64,000 nucleotides of DNA. Origin: Paenibacillus pectinilyticus. Its GTDB lineage: Bacteria; Bacillota; Bacilli; Paenibacillales; NBRC-103111. Both the position numbers and the translations under genes were made by a program. How positions within the stretch are numbered: position 1 is the stretch's first letter; each line of letters opens with the position of its first letter. The notes under the pieces were generated by a model. That model did no database searches, had not been told where the DNA came from, and worked only from the letters and a program-made list of their open reading frames with translations. Below, one piece after another: positions 50,479 through 58,898 of the stretch. The stretch covers positions 860,433 through 924,432 of the forward strand of contig NZ_LYPC01000027.1 of the NCBI RefSeq assembly GCF_001700435.1, written 5' to 3'.

Positions 50479-52725
50479 ATGGTGTTCAGGGAGTGGCTTC
50501 AACGTATGGAAGGCAGCGTACAGCTTGGTTTTCTGCAACGAAGTGAGAATCCACAGATGAGCGATCAGCAGCTTTGGCAAGAAGCGGATGAAGATGGTGA
50601 ATGGCATTTTCAACAAACGCGGTGGTCTGTGCACAGTGCATGGACCGCGGTGGCGGATCGGCCTGATGCGAGGGATGGCGTCTTCACCTTCCGTTTAAAT
50701 GAGGGCGAGTTATTTCAAGCAGCCATTAGAGTTCGATTTGATTTTGCCAAGTGGTCACAGGACAATTATGTCTTGATCCCTGCTGCCGTATATAACGGCA
50801 ATCGGTTTCGTTCCAAGCCTGTGCCTTACCCGCCTATTTATAAGGACGAGGAAGATCTCATTCCGGATATGACGACGTTAATCACGGACATCCCTAGGCT
50901 TACCCTCACTTCTGGAAATTCCTTATTGGAAGTTACGACACAAGATGCAGCAACGCCGGCGATTGGTGTTTTTTCGCCTGCGCTGCAGAAAGCCTTTTGG
51001 TTGTTAACAACGACGCATACGGAAGCGGGAACCACTGGCATCGTAATGGAGGAGCAGCATGGTTATTCGGAAGCAGTAATTACACTTAGTGCTCCTAGCA
51101 TGCGAAGTGATGTAAGCAAGGGAGATCACGGTGCGACCTTTCGAGCGGGTGATTGCATCACCTTAAGCGTTCGTTTGTACATTACCGAGGCTTCCTGCAT
51201 ACAGCACTTATTTGATCGATTTGCTGACATACGCAAAGATGTGCAGCAGCCGAAAGCCATGCAGCATCAACTTCCCTTCTCAGAAGCTTTTGCAACAATC
51301 GAGCGCAAATATAACGAAATGAACTGGCACAACGATACCACGTATTATGCGGTTGGAATGCGCGAGAATCAGTATCAGGATTGGCAATGCGGCTGGGTCG
51401 GCGGCGGTATGTCGACGTATCCGTTATTGCGACTAGGCGGTGAACTGTCTCGAGATCGCGCCGTCCAAACCTTACATTTTCTTTTCTCAACGCAGGCGGA
51501 GAGCGGATTCTTTCAGGGCATGTATACCCAGGGACGTTTTTACGGCGATGGTTTCGATCGGGAAGATTCGGAACGCTGGCATCTCCTGCGTAAAAGCAGT
51601 GATGTGTTGTATTTTGTGCTGAAACAAATTCGTTATTTGGAGAAAGCGCACGCTGATTGGCTTACTCCCCTAGGATGGATTGCTGGCACTCAGCGGCTAG
51701 CTGATGCATTTGTTCAGTTGTGGACGCGGTATGGCCAGTTCGGCCAATTTGTGGATATCACGAGCGGAGACATCATCGTCGGAGGGTCAACCAGTGCAGC
51801 CATTGCTCCTGCTGGATTAGTATTGGCTTATGATTATTTCGGCGACCAGACGTATCTTCGCATTGCCGAGGAGAGCGCTGAGCATTACTATGTTTATCAT
51901 ACGCGGCTTGGTGTAACAACCGGTGGACCTGGTGAGATTTTGCAATGTCCAGATAGTGAATCGGCTTTTTCGTTATTGGAATCCTTCCAAGTGCTATACG
52001 AGTATACCCAGGATGCGAAGTGGCTCGCTAGAAGCGAGGAGATGGCCAAACAATGCATGAGCTGGGTCGTTTCCTATGATTTTGAATGGCCGGAGGGCTC
52101 GGAGTTCCACCGATTGGGAATGCGTTCGACGGGAACGGTCTTTGCCAATACGCAGAACAAGCATAGCGCCCCAGGGATATGCACCTTATCTGGAGATTCC
52201 TTGTTTAAATTGTACAGAGCCACAGGCAATAAACGATATCTTTCGCTTATCCAGGATATTTCCCATAGCCTCATGCCCTATATGTCACGCGAAGATCGCA
52301 TCATTCGAAGTTGGGACGGGATTGATTTATCCCCTGGCTGGGTAAACGAACGTGTTAATCTAAGTGACTGGGAAGGTTCAGCGTGTGTTGGAGGTGTCTT
52401 CGCAGGATCTTGCTGGAGTGAGGTGGCACTTATGCTGACCAGCTTGGAGATTCCCGGCCTCTATGTACAGCCAGATACAGGTTTCTTATGCGTACTCGAT
52501 CACATCGAGGCACAGGTGGATGCACATACCGAAGAGGCCATCGTGATCACAGTGACGAATCCCACGCGATTCGCAGCCCAAGTGCTTCTGTTTATCGAAA
52601 ATGAATCCGAGATGCGTGGTCAGCTATGTCATGATCTTCGTAGTGGCGGAAAGCTGCTTGAGCTAGCACCTGGCGAATCCAGAACGATCCGCTGCGTGAC
52701 GGAATCCTTCCAGCTAGTGAACTGA
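50479..52725 (+). CDS. Putative (alpha/alpha)6-barrel glycan-degrading enzyme
   Basis: 748 residues, cytoplasmic (no signal peptide). An N-terminal beta-rich region (about 1-250) precedes a helical region (about 260-640) with repeated paired helices and aromatic/acidic motifs (GWVGGGMSTYPLLRLGG, FYGDGFDREDSERWHLLRKSSDV, SGDIIVGGSTSAAIAPAGLVLAYDYFGD), and a C-terminal beta-sandwich follows. This looks like a six-hairpin glycosidase or unsaturated-glycan hydrolase, but I cannot name the family. It follows the FAH gene by 18 bases, in the same IclR-controlled operon. GAGGGAAGG precedes the ATG. Confidence 0.6.
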   Translation: MVFREWLQRMEGSVQLGFLQRSENPQMSDQQLWQEADEDGEWHFQQTRWSVHSAWTAVADRPDARDGVFTFRLNEGELFQAAIRVRFDFAKWSQDNYVLIPAAVYNGNRFRSKPVPYPPIYKDEEDLIPDMTTLITDIPRLTLTSGNSLLEVTTQDAATPAIGVFSPALQKAFWLLTTTHTEAGTTGIVMEEQHGYSEAVITLSAPSMRSDVSKGDHGATFRAGDCITLSVRLYITEASCIQHLFDRFADIRKDVQQPKAMQHQLPFSEAFATIERKYNEMNWHNDTTYYAVGMRENQYQDWQCGWVGGGMSTYPLLRLGGELSRDRAVQTLHFLFSTQAESGFFQGMYTQGRFYGDGFDREDSERWHLLRKSSDVLYFVLKQIRYLEKAHADWLTPLGWIAGTQRLADAFVQLWTRYGQFGQFVDITSGDIIVGGSTSAAIAPAGLVLAYDYFGDQTYLRIAEESAEHYYVYHTRLGVTTGGPGEILQCPDSESAFSLLESFQVLYEYTQDAKWLARSEEMAKQCMSWVVSYDFEWPEGSEFHRLGMRSTGTVFANTQNKHSAPGICTLSGDSLFKLYRATGNKRYLSLIQDISHSLMPYMSREDRIIRSWDGIDLSPGWVNERVNLSDWEGSACVGGVFAGSCWSEVALMLTSLEIPGLYVQPDTGFLCVLDHIEAQVDAHTEEAIVITVTNPTRFAAQVLLFIENESEMRGQLCHDLRSGGKLLELAPGESRTIRCVTESFQLVN

Positions 52726-52750
52726 AAGATACGATCTTAATAGTCTTCGT

Positions 52751-52778
52751 AAAGCCGAGCGATTTTGCTCGGCTTTTT
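52751..52778 (+). terminator. Rho-independent terminator
   Basis: AAGCCGAGC, loop GATTTT, GCTCGGCTT then TTT. It closes the IclR-controlled operon. Confidence 0.88.
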
Positions 52779-52844
52779 GGCGTTGCATTAGATTTCCACT
52801 AGCGTTTCAATAGACGGAAATAGGGCTCATTTCGTTTTACAAAA

Positions 52845-52886
52845 TAGCTGAAAATGCTAGATAGCTAATCTCCTCATTTTCAGCTA
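52845..52886. repeat. Long inverted repeat upstream of the redoxin-chemoreceptor gene
   Basis: TAGCTGAAAATG (52845-52856) and its exact complement CATTTTCAGCTA (52875-52886), separated by 18 bases that contain a smaller TAGCTA. No T-run follows. It is a candidate operator or 5' leader structure. Confidence 0.5.
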
Positions 52887-52922
52887 GACTGTAGATACAA
52901 CATTTGAAACAGGGGTGCCAAC

Positions 52923-54257
52923 ATGGCGAAGAAAGGGTTAACAATTGGTAAAAAAGCAGTGCCTTTTCGTTTGGATTCTACACAAGGGATGAAAGGCTTG
53001 GAAGACTTTAAGGGGAAGCCGCTCGTCATCATATTTTTACGTGGAACCTGGTGTCATAATTGTCAGAAACAAATACCAGAATTGAATGCTTTCTATGAAA
53101 AGTTTTTGGAAAAAGGGGTTAACCTCATCGCCATTGCTGGTCAGAAACTGATGAACATTCAAGATTATGTGAAAGCAAATGGTATTAAATTTCCTATTCT
53201 ATCTGATGAAACTAGAGAAATTATTAAAGCCTATGAAGTCTTTACACCGATTAAATGGGATTCCTTCCGTATCGCCATTCCCAGCACTTATATTATTGAT
53301 GAGAATCAAGTCATTCGATATTCCTATATTGGTGAGAATCAAGGGGATCGTCCATCAGCGAAAGAGATTCTGGAAGTTATGGATACCCTTTCGATTGTCG
53401 AAGATAACCAGACCAACGCGCTCCGGGATGAACTCCCTATTTTCATTTCGAATATGAAATCAACGCTTCAGCATGTGAGTGACTCGGCAGGCTATGTAAC
53501 CTCCAGTGTCGGGAATAATTTGCATCAAATTGAAGGTCTTAAACAAACGTCTCTTCATAATTCGGAGCAGCTTGAAGCGTTTGTGAAGGACTACCAGGGC
53601 AAATACGAGGAGCTTCATGCATTTAGTCAACAATTAGATATGTCCTCTCAGGAATTCGCCAACATTCAGAACTTAAATCAACAGATGAGTCATAACATTC
53701 AAACGACACGTGGCTTGATGGATGAATTAATTGGCATGACGCTCGTGGTAAATGAGATGAGCTCGGTGATCACGAAAATTTCAAAGCAGACCAAGATTCT
53801 TGCTCTTAACGCTTCCATCGAAGCGGCTCGTGCCGGTGAGCATGGAAAAGGATTTGCTGTCGTAGCCAAAGAAGTTAGCAAATTAGCACATGAAACAGAG
53901 GAATCAGCAGGGAATATTACGGCACAGCTGCAAGCCATTGATGATAAGATTAGTGAAAGTTTCTCGTCCTTCATCACGTTTGAAAAGACGATGGATGTGG
54001 CTAGTGACCGCTTAACGGTGAACTCTTCCCAAATTAGCAGTATTTCAGGTGGTGTAAAGCAAATTGCGATAGGCACACTGCAGTTAGGGAATGAATTATC
54101 TCAGATCAAGGAGAGTCAGCTGCAAGCTCAGATTGATTTGAGTCACATTCAACAGATTGAAATGACAATTAATCAAGAAGTGAATGAAATTGTACAGGAT
54201 ATGAATGGACATGTAGAACAACTGAACGTACTTGATGAGAGAAGTAAAAGAAGCTAA
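52923..54257 (+). CDS. Peroxiredoxin-like domain fused to a chemoreceptor signalling domain
   Basis: 444 residues, no membrane segment. Residues about 1-160 are an AhpC/TSA-like redoxin: FLRGTWCHNCQKQIPEL with C44-x-x-C47 at the active site and the later cis-Pro-type IAIPSTYIID. Residues about 170-440 are coiled coil with the MCP hairpin tip: ASIEAARAGEHGKGFAVVAKEV, then SKLAHETEESAGNI. Thus a soluble receptor that could pass thiol or peroxide state to CheA/CheW. I know of no well-described family of this exact form. AGGGGTG precedes the ATG. It is monocistronic. Confidence 0.85.
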   Translation: MAKKGLTIGKKAVPFRLDSTQGMKGLEDFKGKPLVIIFLRGTWCHNCQKQIPELNAFYEKFLEKGVNLIAIAGQKLMNIQDYVKANGIKFPILSDETREIIKAYEVFTPIKWDSFRIAIPSTYIIDENQVIRYSYIGENQGDRPSAKEILEVMDTLSIVEDNQTNALRDELPIFISNMKSTLQHVSDSAGYVTSSVGNNLHQIEGLKQTSLHNSEQLEAFVKDYQGKYEELHAFSQQLDMSSQEFANIQNLNQQMSHNIQTTRGLMDELIGMTLVVNEMSSVITKISKQTKILALNASIEAARAGEHGKGFAVVAKEVSKLAHETEESAGNITAQLQAIDDKISESFSSFITFEKTMDVASDRLTVNSSQISSISGGVKQIAIGTLQLGNELSQIKESQLQAQIDLSHIQQIEMTINQEVNEIVQDMNGHVEQLNVLDERSKRS

Positions 54258-54319
54258 ATAAATGGGTGCGATTATAAACAATCTGGATTAATGGCATTCA
54301 TCATAAAATGCAGCGCAGC

Positions 54320-54350
54320 GGCGATCTCATTGATCGCCTTATTTGTCGTT
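54320..54350 (+). terminator. Probable terminator of the chemoreceptor gene
   Basis: GGCGATC, loop TCATT, GATCGCC, followed by TTATTTGTCGTTT. The tail is T-rich but broken. Confidence 0.55.
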
Positions 54351-54403
54351 TCGAGCCATATCTGCGCGGATTCAAGTTTCAGCTGCAGCAATCATTTTAA
54401 GTT

Positions 54404-54437
54404 CTCTCATCCCAATTTCAGAATAATGGGGTATATT
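54404..54437 (+). promoter_or_regulatory. Weaker TTCTCAT-type promoter, fifth candidate
   Basis: CTCTCAT (54404-54410), ATTTCAG (54415-54421) 11 bases on, 10 bases, then TATATT (54432-54437). Spacing equals the four strong sites, but the second box matches at only four of seven positions. Confidence 0.4.
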
Positions 54438-54472
54438 ACACCTATCATAAGAAAGTGGAGGAAACAATTACA

Positions 54473-55021
54473 ATGAGCAACCAACCAAATAAAATCGAAC
54501 GTTCATCTTGGATTCCAAAGAAAGAACGCAAATGGGTCATCGGCGCAGCGGTGATCTCCATGATCCTTCTCATTTGGCAATTATGGAGCCTCATCCACAC
54601 GCCGTCAGCAACTCTTCATAATCGGCATTTTGAGCAAACGTTCAAAAGCTATGGCTCCAATGCACGATTAGCCTTATTCGTCGTTTTGGCGAATTATGTT
54701 CTGGTCTTTCTTATCAAACAACGAATCTGGGGGCAGTTAGACTTTCTAAAAAAAGGGCTAGTTCTTTTACTTCGTGTTGTCAAAAGATGTCATACACCTT
54801 TAGCCATTTTGGCAATTACACTGATTGTACTCCATGCGGTTGCCGTCTTTATGTATGGTTTCAAATGGGATTTTAACAATATAAGCGGGCTGCTTGCTCT
54901 CATCGTCCTTTTACCGGTACCGATTTCTGGTTTATTTCGCTATCGCAGGCTGGATCGCAAGTGGCATATTCGAAGTGGACTTGCGTTCGCCGTTTTATTT
55001 TTGATTCATGCTTTTTTGTAG
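54473..55021 (+). CDS. Small membrane protein with paired histidines, possibly b-type cytochrome
   Basis: 182 residues with four helices (about 23-45, 65-85, 105-130, 135-155) and a last helix at the C terminus. Histidines lie in or near helices: KRCHTPLAIL, LIVLHAVAVF, RKWHIRSG and FLIHAFL. That resembles two axial pairs of a cytochrome b561-like or DUF4405-like haem protein, but I cannot confirm it. ATG 54473 has GGAGG 11 bases upstream; a GTG at 54455 overlaps that site. The gene following the redox receptor makes a redox link attractive but unproven. Confidence 0.55.
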   Translation: MSNQPNKIERSSWIPKKERKWVIGAAVISMILLIWQLWSLIHTPSATLHNRHFEQTFKSYGSNARLALFVVLANYVLVFLIKQRIWGQLDFLKKGLVLLLRVVKRCHTPLAILAITLIVLHAVAVFMYGFKWDFNNISGLLALIVLLPVPISGLFRYRRLDRKWHIRSGLAFAVLFLIHAFL

Positions 55022-55090
55022 ATAGAGGTTCAGCTAAAGGGGGGGGACCCTGCAATATCACTTAATCAGAACAAAGGCCTAGGTAGTATA

Positions 55091-55141
55091 ATTAAAAGAC
55101 ACTAAAAAGAATTGTCTTTTAATATGAGGGGAGGATATACT
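55091..55141 (+). promoter_or_regulatory. Operator-promoter A (regulator gene)
   Basis: Perfect inverted repeat ATTAAAAGACA-N11-TGTCTTTTAAT (55091-55123). Its right arm overlaps -35 TTGTCT (55112-55117), followed by 18 bases and -10 TATACT (55136-55141). An upstream TATAAT (55087-55092) could be a second -10. The same layout occurs at 56637-56687. Confidence 0.75.
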
Positions 55142-55209
55142 GAGGGAAACGAGTTTTGACGAGGTAACCATGAAGTGTGCAAACAACACAAGGAAAGGGG
55201 GCGCAAGTC

Positions 55210-56562
55210 ATGGATATTCCCAATCGTATTGCTATCGGTATATTAGGGCCCGAGGGTCTGGTCAATAAAGTGTTAAGCGTCATCGCGACATCCTTCCCAT
55301 CCTTTCAACCGCTCTTTCGAGCATGCTCAGTTGAAGAGGCACCACGTGCAGCGGAGGAGCTGCTTGCGGAAGTTGAGGTGCTGCTTATTACGGGACCGAC
55401 GCTGTACCGGAGAGTGAAGGAGAAGGTCGTTACCCATCTACCTGTGCACATGATCCCATTAACAGACACTGGGCTATTCAGCGCTTTATACCGTATGCGG
55501 AGCAAACCAGAACTTAATCCATCACAGACTGTGTTTAGTATTGATTCGTTCAGCTCTTCAGCTCTTAGCAAACATGTCAAAGAAATTGGGGAAACAGCCA
55601 GCCATTTTCTTATATATGATGGCGTTCCTTACCCGCATGTTCAAGAAATAACTCAATTTCATGCAGACGCCTTCCACAGGGGGGCAACACATGCAGCAAT
55701 GACAACGGAGAGTGAGGTCGCAGATAAGCTTAATGAGTTGGGCATTCCATGCGAGTGGATTACACCAACGGACCAGAATATTACAGTGGCGCTCGAGCGT
55801 GCCCTCCTTTCAACGGAAACGAGACGCAGCAAGGAAGCACAAATTCTTGTCGGCATGATTAATGTGGATGATTTTGGTAAAAAACTGCAGCAACAAAGCT
55901 CTGAACATGACATTCAGCGGTTTAAGCTTGAAATACATCGGCGGCTGATCGATTACGTTGAATCATTAGACGGCTATCTAACGCATCTCGGAGCCGATGA
56001 GTATTTGTTCTTCACGACGCGGGGGATCTTTGAACGTGAGACGGTTGGTTATAAGTCAGTCCCTCTTGCCCGCGAAGTGTGGAAATCCCTGGGCCTGTCT
56101 TTAAGTATGGGCATTGGCTTCGGGCGGAGCGCGAATGAAGCAGGTACGCACGCACGCCTCGCATTGCGCAGATGTAAGGAGGCAGGAGGAAATACCTGCT
56201 TCATCGTCAGAGAAGATAAAACGCTCATAGGACCGCTGGAAATGGCGGATCCACTAAGTAGGGATATGTCCGTGACAGATCCCATACTCCTCAAAAATGC
56301 GGAAGATGCAGGTATGACATCCGCTTATTTAAGCCGGCTGTTAGCGACGGTTGCACGGAGCAATAAACTAGACTACGAAGTGCATGAGCTTGCGAATATT
56401 CTAGGCGTTACAGTGCGAAGCACACACAGGCTGCTCCTGCAATGGATGGATCATGGACTGATCTCAATTACGGGATATGTCAAAGTGCCGAAGGGGAGAC
56501 CAAAGCAAACGTTCCGCCTTCATTTTTTGGAGAAATTTGCGGAGTCGGCCCCGTTAAATTAA
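55210..56562 (+). CDS. Regulator with degenerate cyclase-like domain and C-terminal winged helix
   Basis: About 450 residues. The N-terminal half (about 1-210) has Rossmann-like alternating strands. The middle (about 215-350: GMINVDDFGKKL...LTHLGADEYLFFTTRG...SMGIGFGRSANEAGTHARLALRRCKEAGG) resembles a GGDEF or GTP-cyclohydrolase-III-like palm domain without the GGDEF signature (GADEY instead). The end (about 365-435) is a winged helix (YEVHELANILGVTVRSTHRLLLQWMDHGLISI). Probably a ligand-responsive DNA-binding protein. ATG 55210 follows AAAGGGGG. Matching operators before it and before the next operon suggest autorepression. Confidence 0.7.
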   Translation: MDIPNRIAIGILGPEGLVNKVLSVIATSFPSFQPLFRACSVEEAPRAAEELLAEVEVLLITGPTLYRRVKEKVVTHLPVHMIPLTDTGLFSALYRMRSKPELNPSQTVFSIDSFSSSALSKHVKEIGETASHFLIYDGVPYPHVQEITQFHADAFHRGATHAAMTTESEVADKLNELGIPCEWITPTDQNITVALERALLSTETRRSKEAQILVGMINVDDFGKKLQQQSSEHDIQRFKLEIHRRLIDYVESLDGYLTHLGADEYLFFTTRGIFERETVGYKSVPLAREVWKSLGLSLSMGIGFGRSANEAGTHARLALRRCKEAGGNTCFIVREDKTLIGPLEMADPLSRDMSVTDPILLKNAEDAGMTSAYLSRLLATVARSNKLDYEVHELANILGVTVRSTHRLLLQWMDHGLISITGYVKVPKGRPKQTFRLHFLEKFAESAPLN

Positions 56563-56588
56563 GCTATGCCCATTTTTCTCATTAACAC

Positions 56589-56630
56589 ACCGCTCAAGCT
56601 GTGACTTCGTCCATGAATGAGCGGTTTTCT
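56589..56630 (+). terminator. Rho-independent terminator
   Basis: ACCGCTCA and TGAGCGGT flank a 21-base loop, followed by TTTCTTT. Moderate strength. Confidence 0.65.
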
Positions 56631-56636
56631 TTATTC

Positions 56637-56687
56637 ATTAAAAGACAATATAAAGATTTGTCTTTTATGTTGGTGACTCCGTATACT
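56637..56687 (+). promoter_or_regulatory. Operator-promoter B (epimerase operon)
   Basis: ATTAAAAGACA-N11-TGTCTTTTATG (56637-56669), right arm over -35 TTGTCT (56658-56663), 18 bases, -10 TATACT (56682-56687). Arms, spacing and hexamers equal those of operator-promoter A. Confidence 0.75.
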
Positions 56688-56736
56688 ACAGTCAGGAAGT
56701 TTATTTAAAGATCATGACGTGAGGAGCTTGCCATTA

Positions 56737-57753
56737 ATGAAAACACTAGAAGATTTGGATAAGGTTATGTCGAACCCATCCCCTGCACTGATCCAATTTA
56801 TGCAAGAATTAGATGGGGATATCATGTTGCTTGGCGTCGGCGGTAAAATGGGACCTAGCTTGGCGAAGCTCGCGATGAACGCGATTCAAGCAGCGGGTGT
56901 AGATAAAAAAGTGTACGGCGTCTCCCGTTTCTCCGAATCTGGTTTACAGGATGAACTGCAATCGTACGGTGTAGAAACGATCGCTTGTGACCTCTTGAAC
57001 GATGCAGCGCTGCAAGCTTTACCAGATGTTAAGAATGTCATTTATATGGCAGGCACCAAGTTTGGGACGACAGGTAAAGAACATTTCACGTGGGTCATGA
57101 ACGCGTATCTACCAGGCCGAGTAGCAGAGAAATACAGCAACTCCCGCATTGTTGTCTTTTCAACAGGCAATGTCTATCCGTTCACACCAGTTACGTATGG
57201 CGGGGCACATGAGGCCATTAGCCCGGCACCGATTGGGGAATATGGGCAATCTTGTCTCGGTCGAGAGCGGATGTTTGAACACTATAGTCATAAAAATGGG
57301 ACACCGGTATTAATCTATCGCTTGAATTACGCGATTGACTTGCGCTATGGCGTGCTTTTAGAAATTGCGAAATCGCTCAAAGAAGGTCGGGCGATTGATT
57401 TATCCATGGGTCATTTCAATTGTATTTGGCAGGGAGACGCGAATGAAATCGCGATTCGTTCCTTACTAGTGACACAAAGTCCAGCCAATTTCCTCAACGT
57501 AACAGGGCCTGAAACGGTGTCGGTGAAATACGCCGCGCAGCAATTAGGACAGCGTCTCGGCATTGAGCCAACGTTCAAAGGTCAAGAGTCAGAGACAGCG
57601 TTATTGAGTAACGCATCCAAGAGCATGCAGCTGTTTGGCTATCCGCGTGTTTCCTTGCTGCAGATGTTTGATTGGGTTGCGGAATGGATCGAACAGGGTG
57701 GAAGCATGATCAATAAGCCTACTCATTTCCAAGAACGAGAGGGGAAATTCTAA
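56737..57753 (+). CDS. NAD-dependent epimerase/dehydratase-like protein lacking the catalytic Lys
   Basis: 338 residues of the extended SDR fold: MLLGVGGKMGPSLAKLAM (nucleotide loop near 28-45), VSRFSESGL, VIYMAGTKFG and VVFSTGNVYPF. In place of YxxxK the protein has EYGQSCLGRERM, that is Tyr with Cys where Lys is expected, so ordinary SDR chemistry may be lost or altered. ATG 56737 follows GAGGAG by about 10 bases; GTG 56719 is an alternative. First gene of a three-gene operon behind operator-promoter B. Confidence 0.8.
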   Translation: MKTLEDLDKVMSNPSPALIQFMQELDGDIMLLGVGGKMGPSLAKLAMNAIQAAGVDKKVYGVSRFSESGLQDELQSYGVETIACDLLNDAALQALPDVKNVIYMAGTKFGTTGKEHFTWVMNAYLPGRVAEKYSNSRIVVFSTGNVYPFTPVTYGGAHEAISPAPIGEYGQSCLGRERMFEHYSHKNGTPVLIYRLNYAIDLRYGVLLEIAKSLKEGRAIDLSMGHFNCIWQGDANEIAIRSLLVTQSPANFLNVTGPETVSVKYAAQQLGQRLGIEPTFKGQESETALLSNASKSMQLFGYPRVSLLQMFDWVAEWIEQGGSMINKPTHFQEREGKF

Positions 57754-57755
57754 TC

Positions 57756-58823
57756 ATGTTACAACGTCGGGATCTAACGAAGGAGCAGCGTATTGCGCTG
57801 CATGAAGGACTTGTCATTCCAGCCCATCCGCTGGCCTTAACGGCTGATCGTGTGTTAGATGAGCAAAGCCAACGGGCTTTGACGCGATATTATATCGGAG
57901 CAGGGTCAGGCGGTATTGCTGTGGGGGTTCACTCAACCCAATTCGAGATTCGAGATGCGAAGTATAATTTGTTTGAAAAAGTGCTGCGCTTGGCTTCCGA
58001 AGAGGTGGATCGTGCTGCATTGACAAGACCTTTCATCAAAGTAGCAGGAATTTGTGGGCCAACGGAACAAGCCATTCAAGAAACGGACATTGCCATTTCA
58101 CTTGGATATGATGCCGCGCTGCTCTCCATGGGTGGTTTGACGGGGTGGTCGGAAGCTCAAATTCTAGATCGCACAGCACGTATTGCTGAGAAAATGCCAG
58201 TCATCGGCTTCTATTTACAGCCATCGGTTGGCGGTAAGGTGTATAGCTTCGATTTTTGGGAGAAATTCGCCAATATTCCGGGAATTGTTGCGATCAAAAT
58301 GGCACCCTTCAATCGCTATCAAACCATCGATGTCGTACGCGCGGTCTGCTACTCAGACCGTCGAGATGAGATTGCTCTCTATACAGGCAATGATGATAAT
58401 ATCGTAAACGACTTGCTCACTGTTTATAAATTCCAAGTTGCGGGTAAACAAATAGAGAAGAGAATTGTTGGCGGCTTACTTGGCCATTGGGCGGTATGGA
58501 CGCAGAAAGCCGTTGAACTCTTAGATGAAGTGAAACGTGTTCGAACGAACCCAATACTTGCTGCAGAATGGTTGACGCGTAATGTGGAAATTACGGAAAC
58601 GAATGCGGCATTCTTTGATCCGGCACATGGCTTTGCTGGCTGTATTCCAGGCATTCATGAGGTGCTTCGCCGTCAAGGCTTGTTAAAAGGAACGTGGTGT
58701 TTGAATCCCCACGAAGAATTGTCTCCGGGTCAATTTGAAGAAATTGATCGCATGTACCGAGACTATCCTCATTTGAATGATGATGCGTTCGTGAAAGCAA
58801 ATCTAGCAAACTGGTTATCATAA
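57756..58823 (+). CDS. Dihydrodipicolinate synthase/N-acetylneuraminate lyase-family aldolase
   Basis: 355 residues. TIM barrel of the class I aldolase superfamily: Schiff-base Lys K181 (GIVAIKMAPFNR), partner Tyr Y153 (VIGFYLQPSVGG), GIAVGVHSTQFE near the N-terminal substrate loop. Longer than DapA (about 290) because of a C-terminal helical extension (about 300-355). Typical reaction is cleavage or formation of 2-keto acids; with an epimerase-like protein it may act on a keto-sugar acid. It begins 2 bases after the upstream stop. Confidence 0.82.
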   Translation: MLQRRDLTKEQRIALHEGLVIPAHPLALTADRVLDEQSQRALTRYYIGAGSGGIAVGVHSTQFEIRDAKYNLFEKVLRLASEEVDRAALTRPFIKVAGICGPTEQAIQETDIAISLGYDAALLSMGGLTGWSEAQILDRTARIAEKMPVIGFYLQPSVGGKVYSFDFWEKFANIPGIVAIKMAPFNRYQTIDVVRAVCYSDRRDEIALYTGNDDNIVNDLLTVYKFQVAGKQIEKRIVGGLLGHWAVWTQKAVELLDEVKRVRTNPILAAEWLTRNVEITETNAAFFDPAHGFAGCIPGIHEVLRRQGLLKGTWCLNPHEELSPGQFEEIDRMYRDYPHLNDDAFVKANLANWLS

Positions 58824-58898
58824 AGATTTGATATAGCCCTCCAAGGAAGTTTCTGTTACATTGTAAGAAAGTGTCAGATAATCTTGGGGGGTATTTAT

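Noticed and set aside
54291..54476. Open frame of 61 codons before the membrane protein gene
   Set aside because: No Shine-Dalgarno; it spans a terminator hairpin and the promoter boxes and overlaps the next start, so I treat it as intergenic.
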